From the NCBI GenBank assembly GCA_028554745.1, contig JAQOTN010000018.1, positions 372,001 through 436,000 on the forward strand: a DNA stretch of 64,000 nucleotides, read 5' to 3'. This document shows positions 42,099 through 54,538 of the stretch, piece after piece (the stretch's first letter is position 1; each line of letters opens with the position of its first letter). The position numbers and the translations under genes are program-made. The notes under the pieces were generated by a model. The model saw only the letters and a list, made by a program, of their open reading frames with translations. It did not search any database and was not told the origin of the DNA. Origin of the DNA: Blastocrithidia nonstop. Its lineage: Eukaryota > Euglenozoa > Kinetoplastea > Trypanosomatida > Trypanosomatidae.

Positions 42099-45000
42099 TT
42101 ACCAGAAAGGTGCCCAGCCTGTCAAGTATGCGTCTGCTAAGTTATCAAGACTAGTAGCTTCTTGTATAAGCTTATCTACTTGGCGCGAGACGTCATATGT
42201 ATGTGTTTCTTGATTGTTTATAATTGTTGACAAGTACGTTGTTAACAGTGTAGCATCAATTGATTCTTTCGGTGAATTCCCAAAGGCAACATCATGATTA
42301 ACTCCTCACATGTATTATGTTCGTGATGTATTGTCAAGTTGACGTGTTGATCGCAGAGCAGCAAATGAGCCATTAACCGGCTCAAATTATTGTCCTGCTA
42401 ATTTTGCCTTCACACGCGCTAAGGCCAAATCTCCTTGCTCATTTCTAATTTACCCACTTTCACCTTCGTCACTAATTGTTACAGATTCAGTAGGCAAATA
42501 CTGTTTTGCGTAGGAATGGGAAAGTTGCATGTGCGCATCGATGTGATGTTGCACTACATCAGCAAGCATGTTGGTTATTTTCATATTGTTATCATGAGTG
42601 ATAAAATCAACGTTTGCATTATTGCTTGTCTGGTTGCTCCTTTCCGTGTTAGTATTCTCATTTGCATTGACTTACGCAGGTGTGCTTTATGTTTTGTAAT
42701 CCTCATGCGTTGAGGTTGAGCGATCGTGATCGTTGCTTGTTAATCGTCAGTTAATCAGTGGATCGTAAATAAATGCCTCTAGTAAGGAAAGAAGATTCTA
42801 GCTGTATTTACGTAAATTTTTCATAACCAATTCACTTGTCAGACGAAACACACCATCTACACCGGTTATCCCCAAAGCACGCACTAACAGACGTGTAAGT
42901 CGAAAAGGTACTGCTTCTGCGTATAACGCACGTAGCATCGCTACCTCAAAGCAATCACCGAAATCAATGTGCACCACAAGCCCAGTCTCTGCTAACATTA
43001 AATTGTTTAAGTGTCGATCGCCTAACCCTAATACATAACCAACCATCGACATGGCTGCCAAGGTATGGCCATAATTACTTCGATAAGATAATCACTGCTC
43101 ACATGCGTCGTTGTTCTGTCACATTATTCGACTCAGTTCATCGTCAGGGGTTGACTTGTTCACCATCTCCAGTAGGCTTTTACGCTGCTCTTTGTTTAGA
43201 CGATGATACTGTTCAATATTTTACAGTCCGCCGTTTTTCAAAATCATGTTGACCTACTCATAAATAGATGTGCCATTTTCTCGACGAAATGACTCGAGCA
43301 TGCGATATATGGTTTATGTGTTCTCTACTCACCCAACAATTCCTACATTCTATGAGAGAGGAATTACCGCGTACTGTGGGATGTTTAAGCCGATGGCACT
43401 CGTTGCATTCTCAGATGCAAAAACGTTATTAACCAGTTTAATGAACTGCATAACACGCTCATCCTGACGCATATCCTCATGACCTTTGAGCAGAAAATGA
43501 TATGTCTTACCATCTGATCCGTCAAGACCAAAACGGCGTGGCTTTTGCTTGGATGGCATAATGTACACGTTTGCGCGAAATCGTTACACCGTAATACACG
43601 GCTTGTTATGCTCAAACGTACCAGGTACAGCGACGATGCTGTGCTACACGCTCTACAGCGTTGGTGAAATTTATCGCATATTGAAACGACGCTCGTTAAG
43701 CATTTTATCCAGTTGCACATACACCGGTTTCAGGTACGACCAGGCATGGTCAATGGCCCGTTCGTTTAGTGCATCTCTGGCTCGTCGCAGCGACACCCCA
43801 AAGAGCTTCTCAAACGCACGCTCGTTAGGTGTGCCTGCTCCTGCAAGTTCATCATAGAGCGGTTTTAATATTTTCAGAACGGCGGCTGCGTTATCGTGCC
43901 GCTGAGCCGCGTCGTGAATCGCGGCGTGCCACTTTTATGATCACAAAATCGCAATACGAACCATCTCGTTACTAATTAACGAAGCCTACTACACAATTTG
44001 TGCATTTTATTTTCGAATCCCACTCAAAACCTGTTTTGCCATTAGTGCTCGTGTCATGTCGGGTGATTTTTCGGCCACCGTCAGAGGATAGATGAGAGCA
44101 TGAGGGTAAATTCTGCCTACAGAGACGAGCAGCTGAGCGAGAATGTTACGTGCCTGAATACCGGTAATGCCAATTCGGGCAATAAGTTGCGGAATAACAT
44201 CTAACCAGACATGGCTCGCGAGGAGATGCACCCCATCGCGAATGGCGTTATTAAGCTATTCCGTTTGATAATGTGCGAACCAAATGGATAAAATTCGTAC
44301 CACATCCTGCATCATGTCATTGTTTCGATCACTACACAGCTGCACCGACTTGAAGAACGCAATCGCCGCGGCAATACAGTGGTCTATTCGTGATGCCGAA
44401 TTCGTTGTTGGCAGTCGAGCCAAGTCATAGTGCAAAATACCCAATGAGTGAAATGCGGTAGAGTTGTGTGAACTCAACTAGGCGGCACGCATGAGTGGCT
44501 CAATAGCCTCATCTCCGTGATCTGGGTGCAAGCTCAGGGTTAACTCACCCAACACAATTCAACATCAGCCTCAGGCATCCGCGTTGCGATCTTGTGGAGT
44601 GACATGTACGTGTTTGAGTATGCCATGCAGTAGGTCATAGGTATCTAGAACATTACCACGCGCGTGTAAATACTTCACATACGCGTGTATGAGTTATGGA
44701 GGCTGTTCACACATTACATCCATCGTGACGTCGTGGCCTAATAATGACGAGAGCATGAACTATGCCGCAGAAAACCACTGCATCTTGGTTAATGACCGAA
44801 TAGCATACACCTGCGAGTGTAAATCCTACAATGGACTGAGAACCAGAGAATTAATTGCTACCACGGTCTGTAAATTTACAGGTTTGGAAGATAAGTTAAC
44901 CAACCGCGTGTATCACAGTTTTTTCAACATCTTCTTCCGCTACACACTCGCATCTACATAATCGACTAATTACTCAAAGTGAGTGAGATGTTGCAACTCA

Positions 45001-48000
45001 ATTAGTGTTTCATAGGAACGACTGTAGCTTTCGTTGAATGATTAGGCAAACGGCTCTAACAACATCTCACGACGCTGCTGTGTAAAGTGAAGCAGCTCAT
45101 CATATTTTGACAATCGAAAGTGTGCCGCACATCGCTACACGACATCAAAGTGTTACACAAAATGCTGATTCTACGCCATGGAATCGAACTCCATTCACTA
45201 ACCCATGTTAAAGGCAACTTTAGCTCGATACGAAACTACTTCTTCTTTGGCTACACTATCTAATTCACTTCAACAGTGCTAGATCATTTCTTTCATTACA
45301 TCGGTGTGGCCAAGTGCTTCATGGCAACGTAATGCCCCAATAAACGAGGAAATGTTTAAGTGATTGCAATCTTATGACATGAGCGTTGCCTCATAACGTG
45401 ATAGCGCTTCTTCTCACCAATGCAACTGCTCTAGTGTACCAACTTCATCAAAGCCAAACCGTTATGGGGCGACCAAATTTTCAAATTTTTTGTGTAGAAC
45501 AGTTACCAGACCACTCGCTTCCATGTTCATGTTAAGATGCCCGTAAAACTCAATGAGCCGCTCTGCCGATGTGATGGCCTTGTGCAAGATGGTGTTCTTG
45601 CGACTCATGCCTTACTCAATCAATGGTTGTAGTTCGTTAAACAACACCTCGTTAAAGTAAATTGCCTTTGCGTGCATCTGTGATTGAAAGGCAACTCGAG
45701 CCAAAATGTCAATATTCATAACCGCCTTCGGTTCAATCCTCTGTTTGACCTACACCACATAAGCCACACGCAACTCTAACCGCTTTGCTCCGTCAATCAT
45801 TCCACGAATATCACTAACAGATCGCACTGGTTGATTGTTGATGTACAGCAGTTGGGCTCCTACCGGTACCCCAGCTTGCATTCCAAGACCATTGGGTGCA
45901 AGCTTCGTAACAATAACACCACGATGAGGGTCCTGATCGTAACTTATTCCGAACTTCTGCTACACACTCTTACGCTATACAATAAATGTAGTTTACTTGT
46001 TGACTCGCACGGTTACCTACTTGGGCTGTACACGTTCCGCTTACATGAATTACGCTAGCGTAAATAATATTTGGTTGATATCAACTGGTGCCTTTTGCAA
46101 GGCTTCATTAAAGACATCCATCATATACTTTCGATCAAGTGCGTCAACGTTTGCTGCGATAGCGGCAGCCGCAAACGGGAAAAGGTCAATGGCCAGCTCA
46201 TTATTTCGATCTGCCGCACTGGCAGTGCAGCGAAGTGTTGTGTACGGTGACTGCTGGAGTAGTCGAACCGTTGTGTTGTGCAATCATGAAATTCATGATT
46301 GCTCTCGTTTACGTGATTTGGCCCCAGGTGTGTTGGCAATGCTGGCAAATATGGCACGATCAATCTTAGGGGTGCACTACATTCCTTGTTCAATGTTGAA
46401 AATACCGAGGTTACGGCGTAGTGATGAGCTAACATCATTTCCTCTACGCAAAAACGTATTAAAGTTAGATTGCTTTACCATGTTAGGAGCGAGTGTAAAC
46501 GTCATCACAGTCTGTCCAGACTTGCGATTAATTTCCTAAAAGGTAATCTCACGTGGGTCAATCTTGAGCACCGCACACACTTCCCGCTTCACCTCTTGTT
46601 AAGACAAACTTGGCAAGTGAGAAATTAATGTAATGGGTCGTTACTGTGTAATCGGCGACGACGAATGCGATGAACTTAGCATCGCACTACTCTTGTTGCC
46701 AATCGATACAGTTTGCAGTAAATCGCTCAAGTACGTTGCTGGGTAGCTCTTTGAGGAAAGTAAGTTGGCAATGAGACTGGTAAACCGCTGTGCTGGTGAG
46801 CCTACGGTGTGCACTAATAACGCCAACGTCGTCAAAGCCGATTCAATTTCTTCTCGGTTGTTCGTTTGCTACACGTAATTTAATATGGTGTTAATGACAT
46901 TTGCACAGCAATCCCGCATTACGGGCAAATTCTACGCAATAACACAATTCAGAAAATCAAAACAGGCCTCATTTACGTCTTTCACTTTTACATGTCTCTA
47001 TACATCATCAACGTACACCGGTTCAATGCGCTGAAGTACGTGTGGCAAAATAATTTGTACATCAATTTCATGCATTACCGACAAGAATGACTAGAGAGAT
47101 TACACTGTTCGCAAAATAAGATCCAAGTCTGTTTCATTCTGCGATAACCCATGATGAATAAACTACACGGCTCATCGATGATTACGCAATTCTTGTGGTG
47201 GGAGGCACTTCGCCAGCACATCTAGCAGCTGAACAACTAACGCGTTAAACGGCTTTTGTGATGCCTGAGGTGATTTACAAAACAAGTTAGCCGACTGCAT
47301 CACTTATAAACCTTTACTCAGCCGCATATCATCTGAGAACTGCCGCAGCAACACCGTAAGATCAATCAGAATAAGCAACACTTTTTCGTACAAATGAAAC
47401 TTTGACGGCTACTGTAATCAGCTTCGAAGCTGCGGTAGGATCTGAGTAAAGAGGTCTAATCGCTGCTTGGCTGGTACACTACGCAGCATTACACGTAACG
47501 TGGTCAACGCCTCTACCTGCAGTCTGGCATCTATGGTAAGTTGTAGTGCCTTGATGAGATAGTATAGCACTGCAGAAGAGTAACGGTTAGCTAGGTTTGG
47601 GTTAATTCGCAGGTGTGGCTTACAGTGCGTCATCGCTGGTGTTACTACCTACTCCTACTCCTCCACTTCATCTGATTACAAGGCACGCAGCACATAACGA
47701 ATTTTAACGGGGCTAATGGCACCGAGTGTGCCAACCACCCGCATTGCCGCAATCGTTACCCGATCTTACTCCTTGGCCTCTCAGCGAATAATTCGGGCAA
47801 TAACACGGTAAATGGCGTGAATCAGATTCGAGTCCTGTACAAGTAGTGCGGTTAAGATGGCACACAACGTCATCAGCCCTGCAGTTCGGCAATCGGTGGA
47901 GTCGCTGTTGCTAATGATCAGCAACACCGGTTCAATAAGCTGCGTCGGTTCACAGTGATGTGCTGGTTAGGAGTGTTGTAACGTGGTCTACAATACATGT

Positions 48001-48924
48001 AAATTAGCCAGCAATAACTGTTTTGAGATAAATGGCCGTTCATGTAAGTTACGTCAAATAACTTGCTACACATCACAAGGTTGCATGGTTAGTGCAGAGC
48101 GTGCCGCGCATACTTTCAATATTTGACACTTATCTAGCATTCGAGAAAGTGTGGCAGTGCGTAGATTTACCTATTCCAGCGCAGCGCTCTACAAAGTAGA
48201 GAGTAGAGGGTGTATCTGTGTAGGATAGGATGGTAGTAGACGACAGAGTATGATTAACGCCGCTTATCGGACAGATGGCACGGTGTCATTGAGTAACATG
48301 GAAAGAGCCTACAAGTTGGTAGATGAACAAATTTGTCGATCAAGTGCCAATGGTAATCTGGTCAAAATTGTTTAACGAACAGTATGGCATCTATCCGTTA
48401 CAGCAGCATCAAGCAAGCAATTTGTTAACGCTTGTAGATGTTCATCTGACAACGTCATGAAATGCGGTGCTGATGACGATGAGGCAGCACCACAAGTAGC
48501 AACATTAGTACCCGTTTTGTTACTAGTGATCATACCATTTAGATTTTTATTTTTTTTGCTGATTTGATTGTAAATGTAATCGTGAGCTGATTGATGTACC
48601 TCATGTTTAACACAATTACCACACAAAGTACACAGCGTACATGCAGCTGCATTTCGAACTTGCATCTATGAATGCGTTAGCAGCTAAGCAGCAGTGTCGA
48701 TAGCAGAAACGTATTGTATTGAATTAACTAGTGCTAACGCGTTTACAATATCGTTATTTGATGAGTTACTCAGATTGTCCAGCACTTTATTGACTAAATT
48801 GGTACATTGCACAACTAATGAAAATGGCGGTATTAGTTGCACCAGTGCATTCATTTTTTGTAGATCATGCAAAAATGTAGATGCAGTCGTAATGCTTTTG
48901 CTACTACTCATACTACTATTGTTA

Positions 48925-48955
<31 letters not shown>

Positions 48956-50861
48956 CTTTATGATATATTTGCTTGGTTTGCGTGTTTTATTAACTTTACA
49001 TAGCTAATATATTTAGTTTTTATTTCACATAACTTCACAAAGGCGTAAGTGCATCGTTGCCAAATTTTAGCTATATCAATGCGAATGCCTCAAAGACGTC
49101 TAGAATATATTAGTGCTTCACTAACACATTTTGCAACACACTAACAATTGCTGGCACATCATCTATTGTAATTATGTCATTTGCGCCAAGTAATTCGATA
49201 ATACACTTTACACCACACCTAATTACGTCTATATTTTGTTCATGTACTACAAATTTTAACATTTTAACTCTCAGCTAATCAACTAAAAATGCCTCTTCTT
49301 CACATTCTGTTGTTTTTTCGTTGAATTATTACTATAATTTTTATTGATACTTCTACTATTGACATTATTTATGTTGCTGGTGCTGATTTTCACGTTACTT
49401 AAATTGTTACTACTACTATTTCTTCTATTTAGGCAACAACTACTGCGACAACAATGGTTGCTGTTCTTTTTTACAGATGTGTACGTTGCAATTGTTGTTG
49501 TGATTATAGTTGATAATGCTTTACTAAGGTGGGATAGAAATTTGGCTGTCACTGTAGATTCGATGCAATTGCGGTTACAGTGCCTACGATGGCGAAAATG
49601 AGGACGCAGATGGTTCTATTACTCCTCTTGTTGTTGCTGTTGTTGTAACGTGAGGTACTTATTGATTATCTTGATATTACACTGTATGAGTCGTCTTGTT
49701 AAGTGCCTACATAAACATATACACTCTACACATTGCTTGAATGACTAAGCACCTCGTTGACACTGTAGAGCTGTGTCATTGATGATGTACTAAGTAGTTT
49801 GCCATCCCATCAACGTTCAGTATAGAACTAGAAACCGTCAGTGGAGACGTAACGACGGTGATCATAACGTGTAGCAAACCAACAATTTCCTCTTCACTAC
49901 ACACATCTTCCATTGCGGTGCGTATAATATTGACCACCTGCATAATGGATTACAGTGTCAATTCATAGCAGTTATGATTTAGCATCACATTTATTAGCTA
50001 AAGCTATGAAGTACGCAATAAATTAAGCTACATTGTTGTTAGTTTACCGTGTGATGTGTCAAACGATGTTGTGATGGTGATGTTGTGATTATTAGCATCT
50101 ACACTACTACTCGCACTGACACTACTACTTCTACCACTATTCACGCTTGTGTCACTTCAGCTGTTTGTATTTGCTACTGCGTTAGTCAAGGAGAGATATG
50201 AGCCAAAGATATTGTGTTTTGTCAATGAAACTATCGGTAAAGATTTGTTGAGACTTTACACAAGAGCAGGATTACGCCGAATAATGCCAAACGTGGTTGT
50301 TACAAAGGCAGAAAGAACTTTGTATACAGCTGTGTGAAGAAGAACATCAGCACTTTCTTTACGAGCGTTTAGCAGGAAAGTAAAGTTGTCTTACAGTACA
50401 TCACTTGTAGTACGTATATTATCATTAAGTACTTATACAATACATTTAATTATCTGATCGCACATTTCGCCGTTAGTGCTTTTCAATGCCTGCCGTAGTA
50501 ACAAATCAAGGCAGCGACTACGTTTTTCATGCTGATCTTTCCACTTGAAATCAAAGATTACATGAAACGCCTTACAACCACGTTAAACAGAACTGTTAAA
50601 TACCTCATCTAGTGCACGAAAAATGTCTAATTGCACCTGCTCACTTTCACAAATTTGTTAAGAATGATGGAATAATGTGTTTTGCAGCACATGAAGCGCC
50701 TCTTACGCACGGACTTTTCGAGTAGCTGGTATGAGTGACAAATTTTATATTATTTATCGAACTTGTCGACCAAGGGCTACAAGAGGGTCACTACCCACAG
50801 GTCGGACTGAATTATCACCTAGAGGGCTTTGCGGAGTAGACGATCACGATACATTTGTCAT
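42099..50861 (-). CDS. TOR: Target of rapamycin (TOR) family PI3K-related kinase
   Basis: About 2,920 residues from ATG 50861. HEAT-type helices fill the N-terminal half, with Asn-, Glu- and Ser-rich inserts. A FAT region follows. The FRB domain ([21 protein letters not shown]...) lies near residue 2,290. Next is the kinase domain: [42 protein letters not shown] (DRH catalytic loop), [10 protein letters not shown] (DFG), [13 protein letters not shown] linker of ~200 residues leads to the C-terminal FATC ([25 protein letters not shown]), ending at UAA 42099-42101. TOR controls growth and nutrient signalling; trypanosomatids have several TORs and I cannot tell which this is. Conserved Trp in ILW, IMW, QWLSY, IGW and INW are UGA; Glu in WSEKW and other Glu sites are UAA/UAG. 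Confidence 0.96.
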
Positions 50862-51748
50862 TTCTAAATTTGTTGCTTACGATCACCTTAAAACTAAAAT
50901 TTTATATAAGAATTTTAAAATTTCCTATCAAGTACTATGAAAAATATGTAAATAAAAAAAAACAAATGTATGTACGAATATATATATATATATCTGTGTA
51001 CTACCTACAAAAATAAAAAAGCTATACTTACAGTACGTTAATATACGGTAAGTGTTTGTCAAAAATATATCTGAATATATATAAATAAACTACTTAAAAA
51101 AACTAACTTACAAAATTGAAGGAAAAACAAAAACTATTCACTATTTGTGGATTATCAAAAATTATTAATAATTTGTGTTCAAAAAAGTGAAATGTTAAAC
51201 AAAAAACATGTGATGTCTATTTGCACACCAAGTTATCAATAACAAATTTGACTCTATATTCACATGACATATATTACATGCGTATACTTGAAAGTAAATA
51301 ACATAAATTTAATTTGTTTAAAAATAAAAAGAAAAGATTGATACACAATCTGCTGATGACATAAGGGTAAGAAGATATTTCACTTTCATAAATCAAAAGA
51401 TTCTGAGTTATTTATACCTATATAAACTGATGAAACTAAAGTAATTTGAAAAGAAAATAGGTTGCGTAAGAAGATAGGAATATACACACAACACAATATT
51501 AATAATAATATGATAATAGTAGTAAGACATTTGTAAATAAATGTTCATAGTAAAACAATTGTGTATGTATATGTTAAAAAAAAAACCTATTAGTTATAAA
51601 ACATTTAATTAGTACGTTAATATATTAAATGGAAAAAAAAACAAACGAAATCAATAAATTTATGTTAGCAACAGTTTTCAGTTTTCGTATAATAAACTTG
51701 AGTGTCACAGTAAAATAATACTTTATATTTTGTATTAGTTTACTTGTC
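50862..51748. other. AT-rich spacer
   Basis: The sequence is very AT-rich, with A-rich and TA runs. No gene is recognised. Confidence 0.6.
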
Positions 51749-53572
51749 TTAATAATTCAAGATGAATTTCAATAAACTTTTGTCTAAACTCTATAACAAG
51801 TGATTGAACAAATCAACATTAAAGCCCACACACGCAACACTATCACTATTGTTATCATCACCACAACATGCTTTGCTGGAATTAACATCAATTATAATTT
51901 TTCCATCCGTGATAGCGTTTGATAATGTAAAATTGCTTTTCAGGTTGAGGAAAGGTATAACAAACTAATTTGCCGCGTCTAGCACATTTTGTGTTATCAC
52001 CTCGTCACTAATAGGTCCGATTTTAGTGATGACAACGTGTATATTTAGCAGTTACAACGGTGCAATCGTGAATAGAAGAAAATTCATCTTTGCACCTGTG
52101 AAATTAATCATGCCAACTTACAAACTGCCATTAATTTATGTCAGAAGAATTGACTAAAATGTATCATTGATGGCAAGAGCCTATTTCTTTTGTAACACTT
52201 TAGTTTGATACGGATTCGACTGCAATGCAAGTCACTAAATAACCTTTTTTGTCATAATTGTCATTATGGGTGACTAGTTTATATTTAACGACGATGATGA
52301 CAATTCATATCATTGTTAACCTTGAATAATTTAACTTGATGTTAACGTTTATAGTAAACTAAAATTGCTCATGTATAACCCAATTAACATTTTCTGCACT
52401 GAAAGGCGTAAGGTATTGTTAACGTCATACCGCAACACTGGCGCAAGAGTAAAATTGACACTCATACTCAACGCACACTCAGAGCATAAAGCGTAAATCT
52501 CAGGGAATGTGTGTTACAAGATAGAGGTGTTAAATTACGGTGGAAAAAATCAGCGTTCGTTAAGGTAACCCTTTTCCACATTGTATGATATTCACTAATT
52601 AACAGTCTGAGATGGTATGCTAATGGCAAAGTCACGTGACGGCAACGTCAATGACAATCTTTACTTTGATTGAAGAGGATTTGATGTGCACATCACAATG
52701 TTAGAAGATGTGAATTATATTGCAGGTTTTACTGTTGATTACTATGTTTTTCGTAAAGTGTTCTGCTAAATGTGAGATATTGGAGTCAATAATAAATATG
52801 AAACAACACAATCCGATGTGAAGGTGGGGTCTTGTACAAAAAACACAGGCAATTGCGCAAAGGCGTCATTCAAATTTTGTGCCACAGTTGTTGGCAGTGT
52901 CGTCTGCAACTTGGTCTTCATCTCCTCAACAGCCAAATCGTTTACTTTGCCAATAAACAGCTCTATAACACTCTACGTAATGTGGCAAAATTTGCTGTTA
53001 AGAGAGTGATTAAAGAAAACGTTGCCTCACTCGATTGCCGTACTATCGACACTTGCGTTGAGTGTTCCGTTTTGCAGTGCATCGAGTGCTAGCGCAAACT
53101 GTATATTTGTGTTATTCATCTCTGCTCATAATTGACCTTTACACGTTACAAGCATTTTTGTTACGGTAAAGTTCGTAGGTGGGATTGTTACTTTGACACC
53201 TTTCATCTTTACAGTCATGTTAGGTGCTTCTTGTGGGGCAAGTGTTATATTAACACCGTCAATGCCAAAGTTGTTCAAGTGCATTTCATCAATTACACCA
53301 TCATCAATTTACTGTTGTGGAATAGTAACGTTATTGGTTTACATGACAACGGTAGGAATGATGTAGTTTGCAATTTAGTTAACTAATCGAGCGCTAGATT
53401 TGAAACGAATGACTTTGTCGCAATCTACTTAATTCATTTTAGCGTCAGAAGAAAAGTTATAACTATCATTGCGTTGTAGCAATGACTAGGTAGCAATTGT
53501 CTTGTGAAAGAACGTTGACTGTCTAACTTACAATTCACGTAATAACAAATGAAAAACCATTACAAACAACAT
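51749..53572 (-). CDS. ESAG5/GRESAG5-like protein, BPI/LBP fold
   Basis: About 607 residues from ATG 53572, opening with a hydrophobic signal-like stretch (MLFVMVFHLLL). The body resembles the lipid-binding BPI/LBP/CETP superfamily. SSARLVNEIANYIIPTVV is followed by VTIPQQEIDDGVIDEMHLNNFGIDGVNITL, then APNMTVKMKGVKVTIPPTNFTV and LVTCKGQLWAEMNNTNI, the alternating amphipathic strands of the N-terminal barrel. Cys residues flank SLNSKFCHI...FTSDC, as in the family disulfide. Many NxT/S sites fit secretion. Trypanosomes carry such proteins as ESAG5 and its genomic relatives. The terminator is UAA 51749-51751, with a second UAA two codons later. The lipid ligand and surface location are inferred. 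Confidence 0.72.
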
Positions 53573-54538
53573 CAAATAAACTACTCATTTTATTCGTTTG
53601 ATATAAACCACTTTCTTTGACTTCACAGTGTAATTAAGTGATACTGACATTTTAATTGTAGCACCTTTTTTTTAGTGTATGTGTGTGATTATTCAAACGA
53701 TGACTGCCAAAAATACTTTTATAAATCTTTAATTATAGTGCTACTTTCTTTTTTTTTTTGTGTGTGTGGTTGTTATGTGACTGAAATAAAGTTATGTGTT
53801 TTTGTCAACTATTTGTAGTGTTTATTTTAAATCAAAAGATTTTTTTTTGCTTCGTTAAAATCAAAACTATAAACTAACAAACATTAAACAGTTAGGTTTT
53901 TTTTTAAGAAATTGTGACAATACATATTCTAATGTAATTTTGCACTTTTGTCACATTACATTTATTCGCTTCTTGAACACACCTTCATTTATAAGAATAT
54001 ATATGATATTTCGAAATACCATCATAAAAACATGTTGTTTCTACTATTATAATAATACTGTATAATATATACAAAAGGCGTTAAGAATGGTTACACGTTG
54101 GTAAGAAATTAATGCACGTATATGTTTTACATTATATGAATAAAAGTCGGTCAAGACACGTGTGCAAAGTTAAAATATGAAAAGTAAATTGAGCATTGTG
54201 AGAAAATAACAACTGCAACGCTTTTATTACTAATTTTTTGAAAAATACGATAGTAAGTACTTCGTTGAGGCAGATAAAATAAAAGTAGTTGCAACCCACC
54301 AGCCTACGTTTTAATATTGATAACGTGAAAAGTTGGCTTTATTATATTAAAAAAAAAAAAGTTGTAAAGCATTAATTTATACTTTACAGGTATCAAAAAA
54401 AGTTTTAGTTTTTGTGATTTAGTAAATAACATTCTTGCAAAAAAAGGTAAATATGTACAAACTGGTATTTACACAATATCTATATATATATATATATATA
54501 TATATAGATAGATAGATATAGATATAGTTGTATTATTG
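53573..54538. other. AT-rich spacer
   Basis: Mostly A/T. A moderately GC-richer patch at ~54080-54340 could hold a short gene; two different minus-strand frames read plausibly (one from ATG 54197 giving 49 codons), so none is called. A TA/GATA microsatellite lies at about 54478-54525. Confidence 0.5.

Noticed and set aside
42099-50861. TOR and other genes as pseudogenes or intron-rich genes under the standard code
   Set aside because: Stops fall at Trp and Glu positions with perfect phase and conserved residues on both sides. No splice-site pairs bracket them, and frame never shifts.
53281-53588. Alternative frame and start (ATG 53588) for the ESAG5-like gene
   Set aside because: That frame is open but gives improbable clusters such as repeated Trp. 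The adjacent frame gives continuous BPI-like strands.
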